A stretch of DNA of 64,000 bases from Chaetoceros tenuissimus (taxonomy: Eukaryota > Bacillariophyta > Thalassiosirophyceae > Chaetocerotales > Chaetocerotaceae). The stretch covers positions 62,001-126,000 of the forward strand of contig BLLK01000025.1 of NCBI GenBank assembly GCA_021927905.1. The letters run 5' to 3'. Under the pieces are notes generated by a model. That model made no database searches and was not told where the DNA came from. It saw only the letters and a list, made by a program, of their open reading frames with translations. The stretch's first letter is position 1; each line of letters begins with the position of its first letter. A program made the translations under genes and the position numbers. Positions 20,032 through 29,589 of this stretch are shown here, in pieces.

Positions 20032-20720
20032 TATCTAATTCAATAGCTTTTGCCGGGGTAAAAATAGATAGCCATGATGTTCCATCTGTTTCTCATTGAA
20101 TTCACAGCATCAGAGGGTATTGTTGGTACGACACCCTCAATAGGATCATGACAAACTTGATGATAGATATCTTTCCCTTTCACTAACTTCTCATCAGTAA
20201 AGAAAGGATGAAAGATAGATATTGTTGTACGTTCTTGGCACTCAAGAGAATGTTTCTGAGGAGGAAAAACAGATGTCTTTTGCATTGTTCCTTTGAACCA
20301 ATTTCTTTGAACCATCTACTAATAAAAGAACGAGATACTTTTAAATTAAATTCTTCATTTAATTTAAACACATAGTCATTGATCAGTCTCATGGGGTTCT
20401 CTCTGTAGAGACAATAGATAAAAGCATCATGGATCGGCTCAGTTCCAATTAGCACTCCTACTCCTCTCCACCCATGCCCTCTTGGAGCAGGCTCTTCAAG
20501 TCCTTGATGAGCAAGGTAAATAGCTTTGCTTGCAGTGCCTTTACTTATTTTTGCTTCCTTTGCAAGCCTTCTCTCAGAGCAGGGACCTTCAGACTCAACA
20601 AGCTTGGTACTTGATGATGATAGACATCCGCTTGGCCTTATTGAACAGCATTCCTTGCTGAAGAAGACCTCCCTCTTGGATCACACTAACTCCATTTGCA
20701 ATATAGATCAGAAATAGGGG
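20032..20720 (-). mobile_element. Decayed Tc1/mariner (IS630-type) transposase remnant
   Basis: Read on the minus strand from ~20700: GGLLQQGMLFNKAKRMSI, then in another frame RRLAKEAKISKGTASKAIYL (HTH), then DYVFKLNEEFNLKVSRSFIS with RWFKE, then in a third frame FHPFFTDEKLVKGKDIYHQ and NIMAIYFYPGKSY before a stop at 20040. This matches the order HTH, 'VS.SFISKWFKE', 'FHFLDEK..V' of diatom DDE transposases of the IS630/Tc1-mariner group. Only the first catalytic Asp (in TDEK) is present; the rest of the DDE domain is missing and at least two frame changes and an internal loss of roughly 20 residues are seen. It abuts the end of duplication copy A. A 37-bp piece of its end recurs at 24337. Confidence 0.6.
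20033..20069 (-). repeat. 37-bp repeat shared with 24337-24373, copy 1
   Basis: Identical 37 bases (core TCAATAGCTTTTGCCGGGG) encode the last residues IYFYPGKSY and stop of the transposase remnant. Confidence 0.85.
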
Positions 20721-20895
20721 TATCTAGGTTGGTACTGGTCTTCTGGAGCTGTATCAATTGATGTGTACAAAAGTATACATTTTGAGTGTTTTGTGAAACT
20801 GTTGTTGAAATGATTTTAGGTTTAGGATTTTGTAGGTATTATTGTTGACGGATTACAGACTGACATATTATTTGCCATTATTTTTTGGAACTGTT

Positions 20896-21440
20896 TCAAT
20901 CATCCTCGGAACAATAAAATGTTTCAAGATGATCTAGTGAATATGTTGAATTCATGAAACGCATCTTCATTTTTTTATTATTAAACCAAGAGGGAGAAGA
21001 TTCTGAAAATCTTCCTCTAAGGGGTCCATGTTTGGCAGTAGTTTCAGCAGCTATTTTTGATGAATGGATGTAGTGGATTCTTTGAAGAATGAGTTCTGCT
21101 TGAATTCTAACTGTCATACAACCAAGTATTGTTCGGAATTTTCCAAATATTACTTGGAAAGGATCTTTTTGACCTGTATCTTTGAAACTTGTGGGAGTCA
21201 TTCTTGCAGTCTCTTTGTAGCTATCTGGAAGCAAATGTTGCAAGTTCTGTGACAATAGTCTGAGCTTCTTGATTTCTCCATATGCCCAATGACTAAGTGA
21301 ATAATTCCACCTTTTGCAAATTTCTTCATCGATGTTTCAAAGTGCTTTTCTCCATTACTATATTTTTCATCAAATTTTTGACATTTTGTGACATAATCTC
21401 TGCATATAGCCATTCTAAAATCATGTTTATTGACAAACAA
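20896..21440 (-). pseudogene. Unrecognised decayed open frames
   Basis: Two overlapping minus-strand frames (21440-21198, 21255-20896) look like parts of one coding region read in shifted frames: KHFETSMKKFAKGGIIHLVI, then LSQNLQHLLPDSYKETARMT and FQVIFGKFRTILGCMTVRIQ. I cannot place them in a family. They lie beside the transposase remnant and may belong to the same or another mobile element. Confidence 0.25.
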
Positions 21441-22075
21441 ATTTGCTTTCTATAGAGAATCTAAATAGTCTGTATGAATAGAGTTATTGCATGTGATGAT
21501 TATTTCAGTACACCAACGGTCATCAGATGGGTGAAATAAAAAAAATGTCAGCTACGGAGGTTTTCAGGAGGGGAATATTTTTTTTTCAAAAATAAAAAAT
21601 AAAAAATATTGCCCACTGTGACGGACGGCCTCAGTTTGAAAAATAAAAACAAAAAATCGTGGACGGTAAAAATACCGAGTGGTCACGGATAAATGAAATC
21701 GGTAATAAAATACCTACAAGATATGGTTAACTTTAATGATTTTACTGCTCGTGGTGAACAATTTCGACCGCGAGAGGACGTTTTTGTCGATGACACGAAA
21801 CACGATTAAATGAAGAGAAGGCTAAAGAAGTTTATCCTTCAGTCACTGATGTAAGTAATACTGGCTGATGTACCTTCTGCATGTAGCCCCTTCCATCTTT
21901 CATCATCATCCTCTATTCTTTCCCGGTTTGCATCAATCAAATTATATTGAACAAAAAGAGATATATTTTTTTCTTCATATCACAAATAGCTACGAAGCTA
22001 CTATCGAAGGCAGAGACCAATCAATACACACGAGAGAAGAAACTGCCCATAAAGCAGCCAAACGTTAAGTAAATA
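21441..22075. other. AT-rich intergenic stretch with A/T runs
   Basis: Contains long A and T runs at 21536-21606 and 21640-21660 and a GC-richer piece with GTGACGGACGGCC. No gene is recognised. The 3' part is the leader of the 7TM receptor-like gene. Confidence 0.35.
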
Positions 22076-24043
22076 ATGGCGCTGCATGGTACACATGGCG
22101 CTGGACCACATTTGGATGTAGCAGCTATGGGAGGAGATTTTTTTCTAGATGCACAAACTGCACGAGTGGTCCTATCCACCATATCCATCATTTGTTCCTC
22201 ATTGATTGACGTCATGATTATCAAGAATGACGGTCTCCGCAAGTCTCCTTATTCACGCATTATATTCGGCTTATCCTTTGGAGATATCATGCTTAGCCTA
22301 GGTCTATTATTAGGTCCATTTGCCGCGCCTAAAGGTACCAAAGGTGCAACTTGGGCCATTGGGAACGTTGCTAGTTGTGAAGCTATCGGGTTCATTATGA
22401 ATATGGGAATTTCAGGTGTGCCCTTTTATGTTGCCTTTTTGGCGTTTTATTTTGATCAAAGAGTTCGTCATAAACTGAGTCGTCAAGCTTTTGCAAGGAA
22501 ATATGAGATGAAGTGTAAGTTTTAGTATTGTTTATTGTTTATATACTTTACAACACCGAACTCAATATAGTATATATTTTTATACTTTGCCTTAGTACAC
22601 ATCTTGATCTGGTTGTATCCTATCATAGGAGGCATTGTAGGTATCTGCTTGGACTTTTTCAATCCTGGCATTCAAAAGAATGTATGTATCATGGCGAATG
22701 AACCACTGAAATGTAAAACGAATGTACATGATAAGAAATGCATGGACATGCAAGCTGATAAATCTGCGACGGAAATGTTCAGGTATTATCAAATGCTTGT
22801 ACCTTTCCTTGCAAGTTTCTTCATTATGGTCTATTGTTTTGCGCGATTGACTGTTTATGTCTATAAACAAGAGAAAATGTTTTTACCAGAGGATCAAAGG
22901 AATATTTCTTGGAAGAAAAGGTTCGAGAATTTTTTCAAGTCTAGAAAAGAGACTCAAGAAGATAGTAGTGCTACCAGCAATGAGCAGGAACAACAGGGCA
23001 ATGTCAGTACTAAGAGCGAGCAGGATACTACTGGCGAAAATATTGCAGTAGATACCGCAAGCAGTAGCAAAGATAGATGTTATTCTCTCCAACATAGTCC
23101 GCTCTTTGAGCAGAGCGATGCATCAAATTCAAATGAATCTATTCATGGTGGACTAGATTCCATCGTGAGTGAAATTGAAGATAATAGCTCACACGCAGAG
23201 CCGTCTATTACTTCTGTGGCAAAGAGCATTTTGTCAGTTGACATTGCTCCAGCAACAAAAGAACCGCAAGTTCTTGATTCCATTGTTAATAAAAAGGAAG
23301 ATATCGGTACCGGTATCGACTCAAGAGCAGATGATACTCTTAAGCCTGTCAAAGACAATGACATTGAGAATAACAGAGGTAGCAATACTTCTAACTCATC
23401 AAACAAGACATCCTTTAAAACAAGTACAACTGCGACCGTAAGCAATTCGAACGAGAGTGCCAGAAGAGCCACGCCAATCAATGACACAAATCAACTTGCA
23501 AAGGCCGCACTACTTCAATCTTCTCTATACATTGCTGCTTGGCTACTGACTTATGCAATTCCAATCGTTAAAATCATTACCAGCATACTTGGTATAAGTC
23601 TGAAGAGACCATTAACATTGCTCCTTTGGAAATCGATTCTATGGCCTCTAGGTGGATTATTCAATGTTTTCATTTATTCCAGACCAAAAGTAAAGAAACT
23701 TCGTGAGTCCTCTGACGAAAACAAGAATAGATTATGGATTGTACTATTTGCTCAAGTCATCATGGCTGGTGGTGAGGTTCATAGCGTAGTACGAAGTGTT
23801 TCACCTATTGTAACAAGTGAAGAGCCAGACCTTCCAGTGAATTCAGAAGAGGCTAAAAAATATGATAGTATTGATGCAAAACATGTCAGTAAAAGTCTGT
23901 TGAAAGGTAGCTTGAATGAAGAAGAAGAGCGAGAATTTTATGTTGCTGATTATCGCGCTTTTTGTATATCTTCCGAGGAGGATAGCAGCGTTGAAATTAA
24001 AGCTCCGAATTTAAAGGATATTCCAGAAGATTCAGAATGTTAG
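22076..24043 (+). CDS. 7TM receptor-like protein (diatom GPCR-like family)
   Basis: Two exons, 22076-22514 and 22596-24043 (81-nt intron, GTAAGT...CCTTAG, phase 1); 628 aa. Membrane segments: VVLSTISIICSSLIDVMII, IIFGLSFGDIMLSLGLLLG, FIMNMGISGVPFYVAFLAFYF, ILIWLYPIIGGIVGICLDF, YYQMLVPFLASFFIMVYCF, then after a Ser/Asn-rich loop of about 220 residues, LYIAAWLLTYAIPIVKII and a last span ending LGGLFNVFIYSRPKVKKLR. The PKGT...CEAIGFIMNMGISGVPFY and 'P.GG.FN.fIY.RPK' blocks match a large diatom family annotated as GPCR-like; the latter resembles the TM7 end of rhodopsin-like receptors. The long third loop and acidic tail could be phosphorylated. Ligand and coupling are unknown. It lies between the two duplicated blocks amid transposon debris but its frame is whole. 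Confidence 0.7.
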
Positions 24044-24536
24044 CTTTTTTAGGAAAGGGAAACTAGATAGTTTAGAATAAAACTAAACATAAATATGAAT
24101 CACGAGGTTTGATTATCAATGTCTTGATGTCCAATGTCAAAATTAAAATTTTATTTTTTAGCTTCAAGAGCTAACTACTACCTAGCTAGTTAGGTTGGTT
24201 TTTAGTTGGCTGGCCATTTAGGCTGCTTCATTTACGTACGTATATACAGTACTGCCTCATTAATTGCTTCATCCTTCATCGAAGAATAATGAATGAACAC
24301 AAAAACATAAAATATTATATTTGATATCGATGAGACATCTAATTCAATAGCTTTTGCCGGGGTAAAAATAGATGCAAATAGACGGGTGTCAATAATATTT
24401 GGCAAGGGAGTCCAACACTCGCTTCGCTCGCTGATAAGAAAAAACAACACTTTGATTCTTCTGTAAAGAAAGAAAAGTAAGCAGTTCATTCAATCTTAGT
24501 TCATAATACAATTTAATCAAAATAATAAATAATATC
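24044..24536. other. Stretch before the Crypton, with transposase fragment
   Basis: AT-rich. Holds the second 37-bp transposase fragment at 24337-24373 and a short palindrome-rich piece CTCGCTTCGCTCGC near 24418. No gene. Confidence 0.4.
24337..24373 (-). repeat. 37-bp repeat shared with 20033-20069, copy 2
   Basis: Same 37 bases as in the transposase remnant, coding IYFYPGKSY and stop on the minus strand, with nothing else of the transposase next to it. It lies 163 bp upstream of the Crypton ATG. Confidence 0.85.
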
Positions 24537-27170
24537 ATGACTGATGCCCCATGTGCTGCTTGCTCTAGATGCAAGTTTACTACTCCCATTGTTCAAGGAA
24601 GTAGGCACCGATGTCCAGGAAAAGAGCAGAAAATGGACTGCAACAAACCTCTACATATAATGTGTGGCATCCCTATCCCACAAGATATAGTAAAAGATGA
24701 TATGCATTCAAACTGATGCTTTGAATGTGCTCAAGATATTTCTACAACAGAGCAAGTGCTGGAATGTGCTCAAGATATTTCTGTATTAGAGTTGGCGCCG
24801 ATGGAATTAGAAGATCCGAATCAACTTCCAACCCAAACAACAGCAAAGAAAAAGAAGCCAGCTAGACGCAGGTATCAACCTGTTGTAGCAAGTGCTTCAT
24901 TACAACAAATACGTGACAATATGACTCTTGATACAGTGAAGAAAAAAACAAAAGCTGAAACTACATTTTACAAGCACCAATTAGAAAATGTCAGATTCAT
25001 TATTTGGCTTTACAAAAATGAAAAGTACAGAGACGTTTGCTTGGTACCAGAACTAATTCCAGATTTACAAGATAAAGTGGAGAACCAAAATTATGATCAA
25101 AAGTTCTTAAGAAGAAATGGGAGACTAAGTGCAGAAGAGTTGGAAGTGAAAAAGTCGAAATACAACTATACCCTTGCTTCTAAATTTCTTCGTGAAGAGT
25201 GCTTGAATGTAGGTGGGCATAAGCCAATAAGGCAGACGGTAATTCATCAAAACATAACACCAGATGTATATGGTGAATATTTATGTGAGATACGCAAAGG
25301 AAATGGAAGTCTTCTAAGACCAGGTGTCTATGCTGGACTCCGTTCAGGTCTCACATATCTCTTCAAAAGATATAATGTGAAAATGAGTGAAGAAACTTTT
25401 GAAGAGATATCCGAAATACTGGATGGGGTTAAACGTTATGCAAATGAGGCAACCCAAGCTGGAGAAGGAAACATAGAGGATGGAAAAAGGGAACTTACCT
25501 TTCCTCTCTATAGGGCGATCCATAAATGGTGTATACAAGATGGTTCACCGAAAATGATTCATTTTCGCTTTTTCAGTGAATGCACATTCAATCTATCTTG
25601 TAGAGGGGATCAGACAGGCCGTGTGCAAAATAATCATATTTATTGGAAAGGAGATTCCACTGGTATTGCTTTTGCTCATATTAAGGAAGATCAGATGGGA
25701 CGTGATCCTAGAAAGAGATTGCCAAGAGCAATTTTTGGCAATCCATTTGATGTTTTGACAGATTGGAATTCGGCGTACTTTGATTATCTAGTTATGTTTC
25801 CAGAGGTTTTACTAGATCCACATGGACCTTTATTTCCAGGTTCCGACAAGAATGTTACAAACAATTTTTCACAACAATTAGAGACATTGTTGCTTGCTCA
25901 TCTAGATGAATTACAGAAACTTGGATATAGGTTTGACGACATCGGAATACACAGCTGGCGTAAAGCGGCTAATACTTTCATGAATAATGGAAGTACAGCT
26001 GGACCATCTGGTACTGCTACTTGTATTAGAAGTGGTCATGCAATTGGTGGCAGTCGAGATGTCTATGTATTACAAGCAAGAGGTTTGGATGGGTATTGTG
26101 GTAGAACGCTGAGTGGAAGAAATATAAATAAGGCTGAATTTGCTGCAGGTTTCCCAGACTTTACTGATGTCAAAGAAAAGATGACAGAAGAAGAGTTTGA
26201 AAAGGCAAACGAAGATTTGGAAAAGAAGGTGATGAATGCGTTGAATAATATTTTTGGAAAGGAGACATTGAAAAGGGTTCCAAACTTGGTTCCAGTACTC
26301 CATGTTGGATTGGCGAGTCATTTACATGTGCGGGATGAATTGGAAAAGATGTATCCGTCAGATTCTCCAATAAGATGCACCACTCTATTTACAAGTCCAG
26401 AGATCCTTGATTTAAAGAAGTATGTCAAGGTAACTATGCCGTGGGAGGAAGATGGGTTGGCCTATGCAACAGGGGTACCGCCACATTCAATCATACTGGC
26501 TGAAATTGAAGCACTAAAACATATGCTAAAGGATCAACCTAGTCAGATAGAAAAGATGATGGATGACAGAGTTATGTCAGGAGTCCTTTCTGAAAATAGG
26601 ATGAGGGATTTAATCAGTAGTGAAAGAGAGGAACTGATGGGGAAGATCGATGTCCTTACTGAAATGTTCAAGAAACAATCATGTTCTGCAGTTCAAGTTC
26701 AAACTGATGCAAATGGAGTGAATGACGATGGTTATCAATATTGGGTTGTGAATGGTATTAGACAAAAGGTTCCACCTGATTGGACTTTTCCAAATGGTCC
26801 TATAGTCAACGTATATAAATACTGGCATCACGGTGATGCAAATCATGGGATTGCACCTCTGAAAAAATTTGTAAGGAGTGACTTGACTCAGTTTGATAAT
26901 ATTGAAGGCAAGAAAAGATATTTGCAGAACTTTGATGAGGTTAAAAAGGTTTGTACTATGATTGATCAAGAGGCAGTGAAAAAAGATTTGTTGAAGGAAA
27001 ATCAAACAGAGTCGGAGACCGTTGATATTTATTATGCATGCAAAAATGTTCTAGGAATTCCAGAGCGCACAGAGAAAAATCGCAAGCGTAATTTTGCTAA
27101 ATTGAAAGTGAATACGGTTGTTAGAGAATGGCGGAGATTGAAACATAAACGATCAGACGTGCGGCTGTAG
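24537..27170 (+). pseudogene. Crypton tyrosine recombinase with in-frame stop
   Basis: From ATG 24537 the frame codes CAACSRCKFTTPIVQGSRHR and further Cys/His residues (a likely zinc-binding region), meets TGA at 24714-24716, then stays open in the same frame for 818 codons to 27170. Recombinase hallmarks: first Arg in NLSCRGDQTGR, Lys in AHIKEDQMGRDP, HSWRKAANTFMNNGS (H-x2-R), RSGHAIG, and the probable nucleophile Tyr in RDVYVL, followed by GYCGRTLSGRNINKAEF, all as in stramenopile cryptons. A second conserved C-terminal domain contains VPPDWTFPNGPIV and HGIAPLKKF. A 39-nt tandem duplication (ECAQDIS twice) sits just after the stop. At the 3' end the acidic tail lies in another frame. One nonsense and one end frameshift make the copy nearly whole, hence a young or recently inactivated insertion. 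Confidence 0.7.
24723..24776 (+). repeat. 39-nt tandem duplication in the Crypton
   Basis: GAATGTGCTCAAGATATTTCT occurs twice, 39 bases apart, giving ECAQDIS...ECAQDIS directly behind the in-frame TGA. Confidence 0.8.
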
Positions 27171-27569
27171 AGGATGATGATATTACAGAAGAATTCTATG
27201 AAGCTTCTTCTGATATTCCAATGGAAGAAGTTTAATATATGAAAGAAAAAAAGATGAAGATATATGTATAAACATAAAGAATTTGTTTGAGTAAAGTCGC
27301 CTTTCTTTTTTGCTGAATTGTGTAGCTTTATCGCTCTCTTCATTTTAAGAGCTAGCTGACTTCCGTATACGAAAACACAACACATATAGTCCTGATTGAA
27401 CAACAAAAGAAGCGGCTTTTCTAAAATATAATAAAGAATGAATTTGCAAAATTTGAAAAGAAAATATTTACGATTTCATTAGATGTGGGTGGTGTTATTG
27501 TTGCGAAAGTGTAGAACATCTGAGAAGATACTATGTTCTACCTACATGTGTGTGAGACAATGATGTGCA
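27171..27569. other. Stretch between Crypton and duplication copy B
   Basis: After the Crypton tail the DNA is AT-rich. An inverted repeat GTAGAACAT (27511-27519) / ATGTTCTAC (27533-27541) with a 13-nt loop lies ~30 bp before the left edge of copy B. Confidence 0.4.
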
Positions 27570-27813
27570 ATGTTGCTGTCTAGATATCGAATTCTGCTGC
27601 AAACCTGGAGCGCCATTGTTGCCTTGCTGCTGCATCGGACCTACTCTGGGCGGATGCAAAGGATGCACTTCACAGCTGCAGGTTTGTTGTGTAGTTGTAA
27701 ATGCTGCTTTCCCTTGCAACAATGAAGTGCCAGCTGCACTTGCTGTTGGAGGTCTCATGGTTTACCCACAGTGTGGATGCTGTGTTCAGCAGCGTGAAAT
27801 TATGGATAGATAA
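27570..27813 (+). pseudogene. Small cysteine-rich protein gene, copy B, 5'-truncated
   Basis: Codons 36-115 of the intact gene at 18073 are present (CCCLDIEFCCKPG to CGCCVQQREIMDR) with few changes, for example PCCC for SCCC and QVCC for QACC. The first 35 codons and the promoter are replaced by unrelated sequence. The frame has an upstream TGA and no in-frame ATG before the homologous part, so I see no way to start it except from a hypothetical upstream exon. Confidence 0.75.
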
Positions 27814-28057
27814 ATATTACTCTATTCTACTATATTATAGATTGGCACTTTTTAGGGAGATATATGCACCAGCAGTCATATTAAAGACTTTGCTCGTAGA
27901 GGTATTGACGAGTATATGCAAGGATGCAATACTGCAAACTCATATTTGTAAAACTCCATGATTGCCAGGTGCCAGGCGCCAGGTCATGGTAAAAATATAA
28001 AGACAAATGACAAATCAATACCTATCATATACTGTTTACATTATCGACACTAGTGTA

Positions 28058-29242
28058 CTAAGCCTTTTTAAAGAAAGTTTGAATAGATCCTTTCTTTGGA
28101 ACAACTTTCTTCACTGGTGACTTTCGAATACTCGTCTTTTTCGGAGACGATGCACTCGTAGCTTTATCACGAGGAGAAAAGAAAGCTGTCACTCCTTTCT
28201 TTACTTCTGATTTCATCTTTTTCGGACTACTACTAGATTCGCTTTTGCCATTTCCATCATCCATCTTTGCACTAGATGAAGATCTTTTCGTGGATGACTT
28301 TGGTTTTGCACCACCCGCAGTGAAGAACGATTTGACACTTGCAATCTTTTCAATCTTGACAGGTTCCATACAGTCTTTGCTTTTGTAACCAAGCTTACTC
28401 ATACTTTTTGTAACAGGATACCACTGAATTTCACCTTTTATATTCTTTTCCTTGTCACCTTTGGCCAATTCTTGACTCAAGCCACTAGCTTCCTGTCTCA
28501 TTTTCTGTAAGACAGTATTGGAAGGATTGAATAACCACTCTATAGCAAGATCCAAGTTATAAATCATGATGGGCTGTCTATGATGCATCCAACTCAATGA
28601 CGAACAAGCTTCTGTAGTAATCAATGTAAACGTTTCAATAAATTCATCTTGTTCTTGCATAATATCACATTTACCAGAGTCAGATACCGGTACCGTCACT
28701 TTTCGTCCAGTTTTGACTCTATTCCATAAACCTACTAGAAACAGGGGCACATCAGTCTTTCCACTCTTGACAAAGTATGGCTGTTTGCCTTTACTATTGG
28801 ATAATACATTTCCTTCATCCTGTTTCCATTCGTAATATCCATCAATTGGCCAAAGACAAGTCTGTGACTCTTGTGCTAATTTTGAAAAGGTTCTTTTTTC
28901 ATACAATGTATCTGATCTTGCGTTATACATTAGGTTTGAAAAATGTTTACCCGGCCCTTCTTCCAGTGGATGATTGATGGTTCCATTTTTGGGGCACAGT
29001 CCCCATATCTTGCTTGAAGAAGTGATTGTTTTCGTAGATGCGTCATTGTCACTGGCTTCTGTGGAAGAATTTTGATTTACAGCATGAAAGATGACAGATT
29101 CGCCACCAGGAGCTAGGTTGTATCTATCGTGTTGTGCATCTGCACCAGGAGAAATTTGGTAATCATTTTGATTTGCATGTTGCTGTAGAATATTCGCAGC
29201 TAGGGCGACAGTATTCGCCGTCTGAGCAGCTCGTCCGCACAT
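28058..29242 (-). CDS. HMCES: SRAP/HMCES-like DNA-protein crosslink shield, copy B, intact
   Basis: Single exon, 394 aa. SRAP proteins (HMCES in animals, YedK in bacteria) bind abasic sites in single-stranded DNA and form a thiazolidine crosslink through Cys2. Seen here: the exposed MCGR start with Cys2, AqHDRYNLAPGG, NARSDTLYEKRTFSKL (active Asn), CLWPIDGYYEW (active Glu), PLFLVGLWN, TLITTEA, and HHRQPIM (active His, family H.RMP). Beyond the ~240-residue SRAP fold the C-terminal 130 residues are basic and Ser/Lys-rich and carry three aromatic pairs, SVKSFFTAGG, GVTAFFSPRD and SIQTFFKKA; the last resembles the PCNA-binding PIP box known at the end of human HMCES. It probably acts at replication forks in the nucleus. 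Confidence 0.9.
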   Translation of the reverse strand: MCGRAAQTANTVALAANILQQHANQNDYQISPGADAQHDRYNLAPGGESVIFHAVNQNSSTEASDNDASTKTITSSSKIWGLCPKNGTINHPLEEGPGKHFSNLMYNARSDTLYEKRTFSKLAQESQTCLWPIDGYYEWKQDEGNVLSNSKGKQPYFVKSGKTDVPLFLVGLWNRVKTGRKVTVPVSDSGKCDIMQEQDEFIETFTLITTEACSSLSWMHHRQPIMIYNLDLAIEWLFNPSNTVLQKMRQEASGLSQELAKGDKEKNIKGEIQWYPVTKSMSKLGYKSKDCMEPVKIEKIASVKSFFTAGGAKPKSSTKRSSSSAKMDDGNGKSESSSSPKKMKSEVKKGVTAFFSPRDKATSASSPKKTSIRKSPVKKVVPKKGSIQTFFKKA

Positions 29243-29589
29243 TGACTCGGGGAGTGGTAGAATAGTAATGTAGCTCTAATAGCTATTGACTGAAATGAAT
29301 ATTTGATGGATTTGAAAAGAGTCGATATTCCTCTCTGTCTCTCTGTAACGCTGTACAATGACTTTCGCTTTGTTTGAAAATTGATTGGTGTCTATAAATT
29401 AAATTTAGCCTTTTTTGACACAGAGAAAGAATGAGTCGAGTCACTCTTCATCATCGCGTCATTCTCAATTGTTTTTGTTGATTATGATGTTACTATGTTG
29501 TTTCAGCTCTAACAGGCACCATCTCAGCGGCATCCCATTATATTCATTCCAAAACAAATACAAAATAAAAAGATCTCTCCATTATCTAA
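29243..29589. promoter_or_regulatory. Divergent promoter, SRAP copy B / gene at 29590
   Basis: About 350 bp; the SRAP-proximal part to 29430 is shared with copy A, the rest is single copy. No recognised sites. Confidence 0.3.

Larger units (their letters stand above)
24537..27235 (+). mobile_element. CryptonS-like tyrosine-recombinase element
   Basis: One coding region for a tyrosine recombinase with an N-terminal Cys/His cluster. Crypton elements move by recombinase action and usually lack terminal inverted repeats; I could not fix the element's ends, so the span given is the coding part including a probable acidic tail (AVEDDDITEEFYEASSDIP) read in another frame up to 27235. Confidence 0.65.
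27570..29430 (+). repeat. Segmental duplication, copy B
   Basis: About 1861 bp matching 18177-20031 in the same orientation. The left edge cuts the Cys-rich gene; the right edge is inside the region upstream of the SRAP gene and the gene at 29590. Confidence 0.9.

Noticed and set aside
20526-20717. Plus-strand 63-codon frame as a gene
   Set aside because: It is the antisense of the transposase helix-turn-helix region.
22207-22214. Third TGACGTCA palindrome as a regulatory site
   Set aside because: It lies inside the first exon of the 7TM gene and is explained by the codons.
24714-24716. TGA in the Crypton as selenocysteine or recoding site
   Set aside because: No reason for selenium in a recombinase and no structure seen behind the codon; a nonsense change is simpler.
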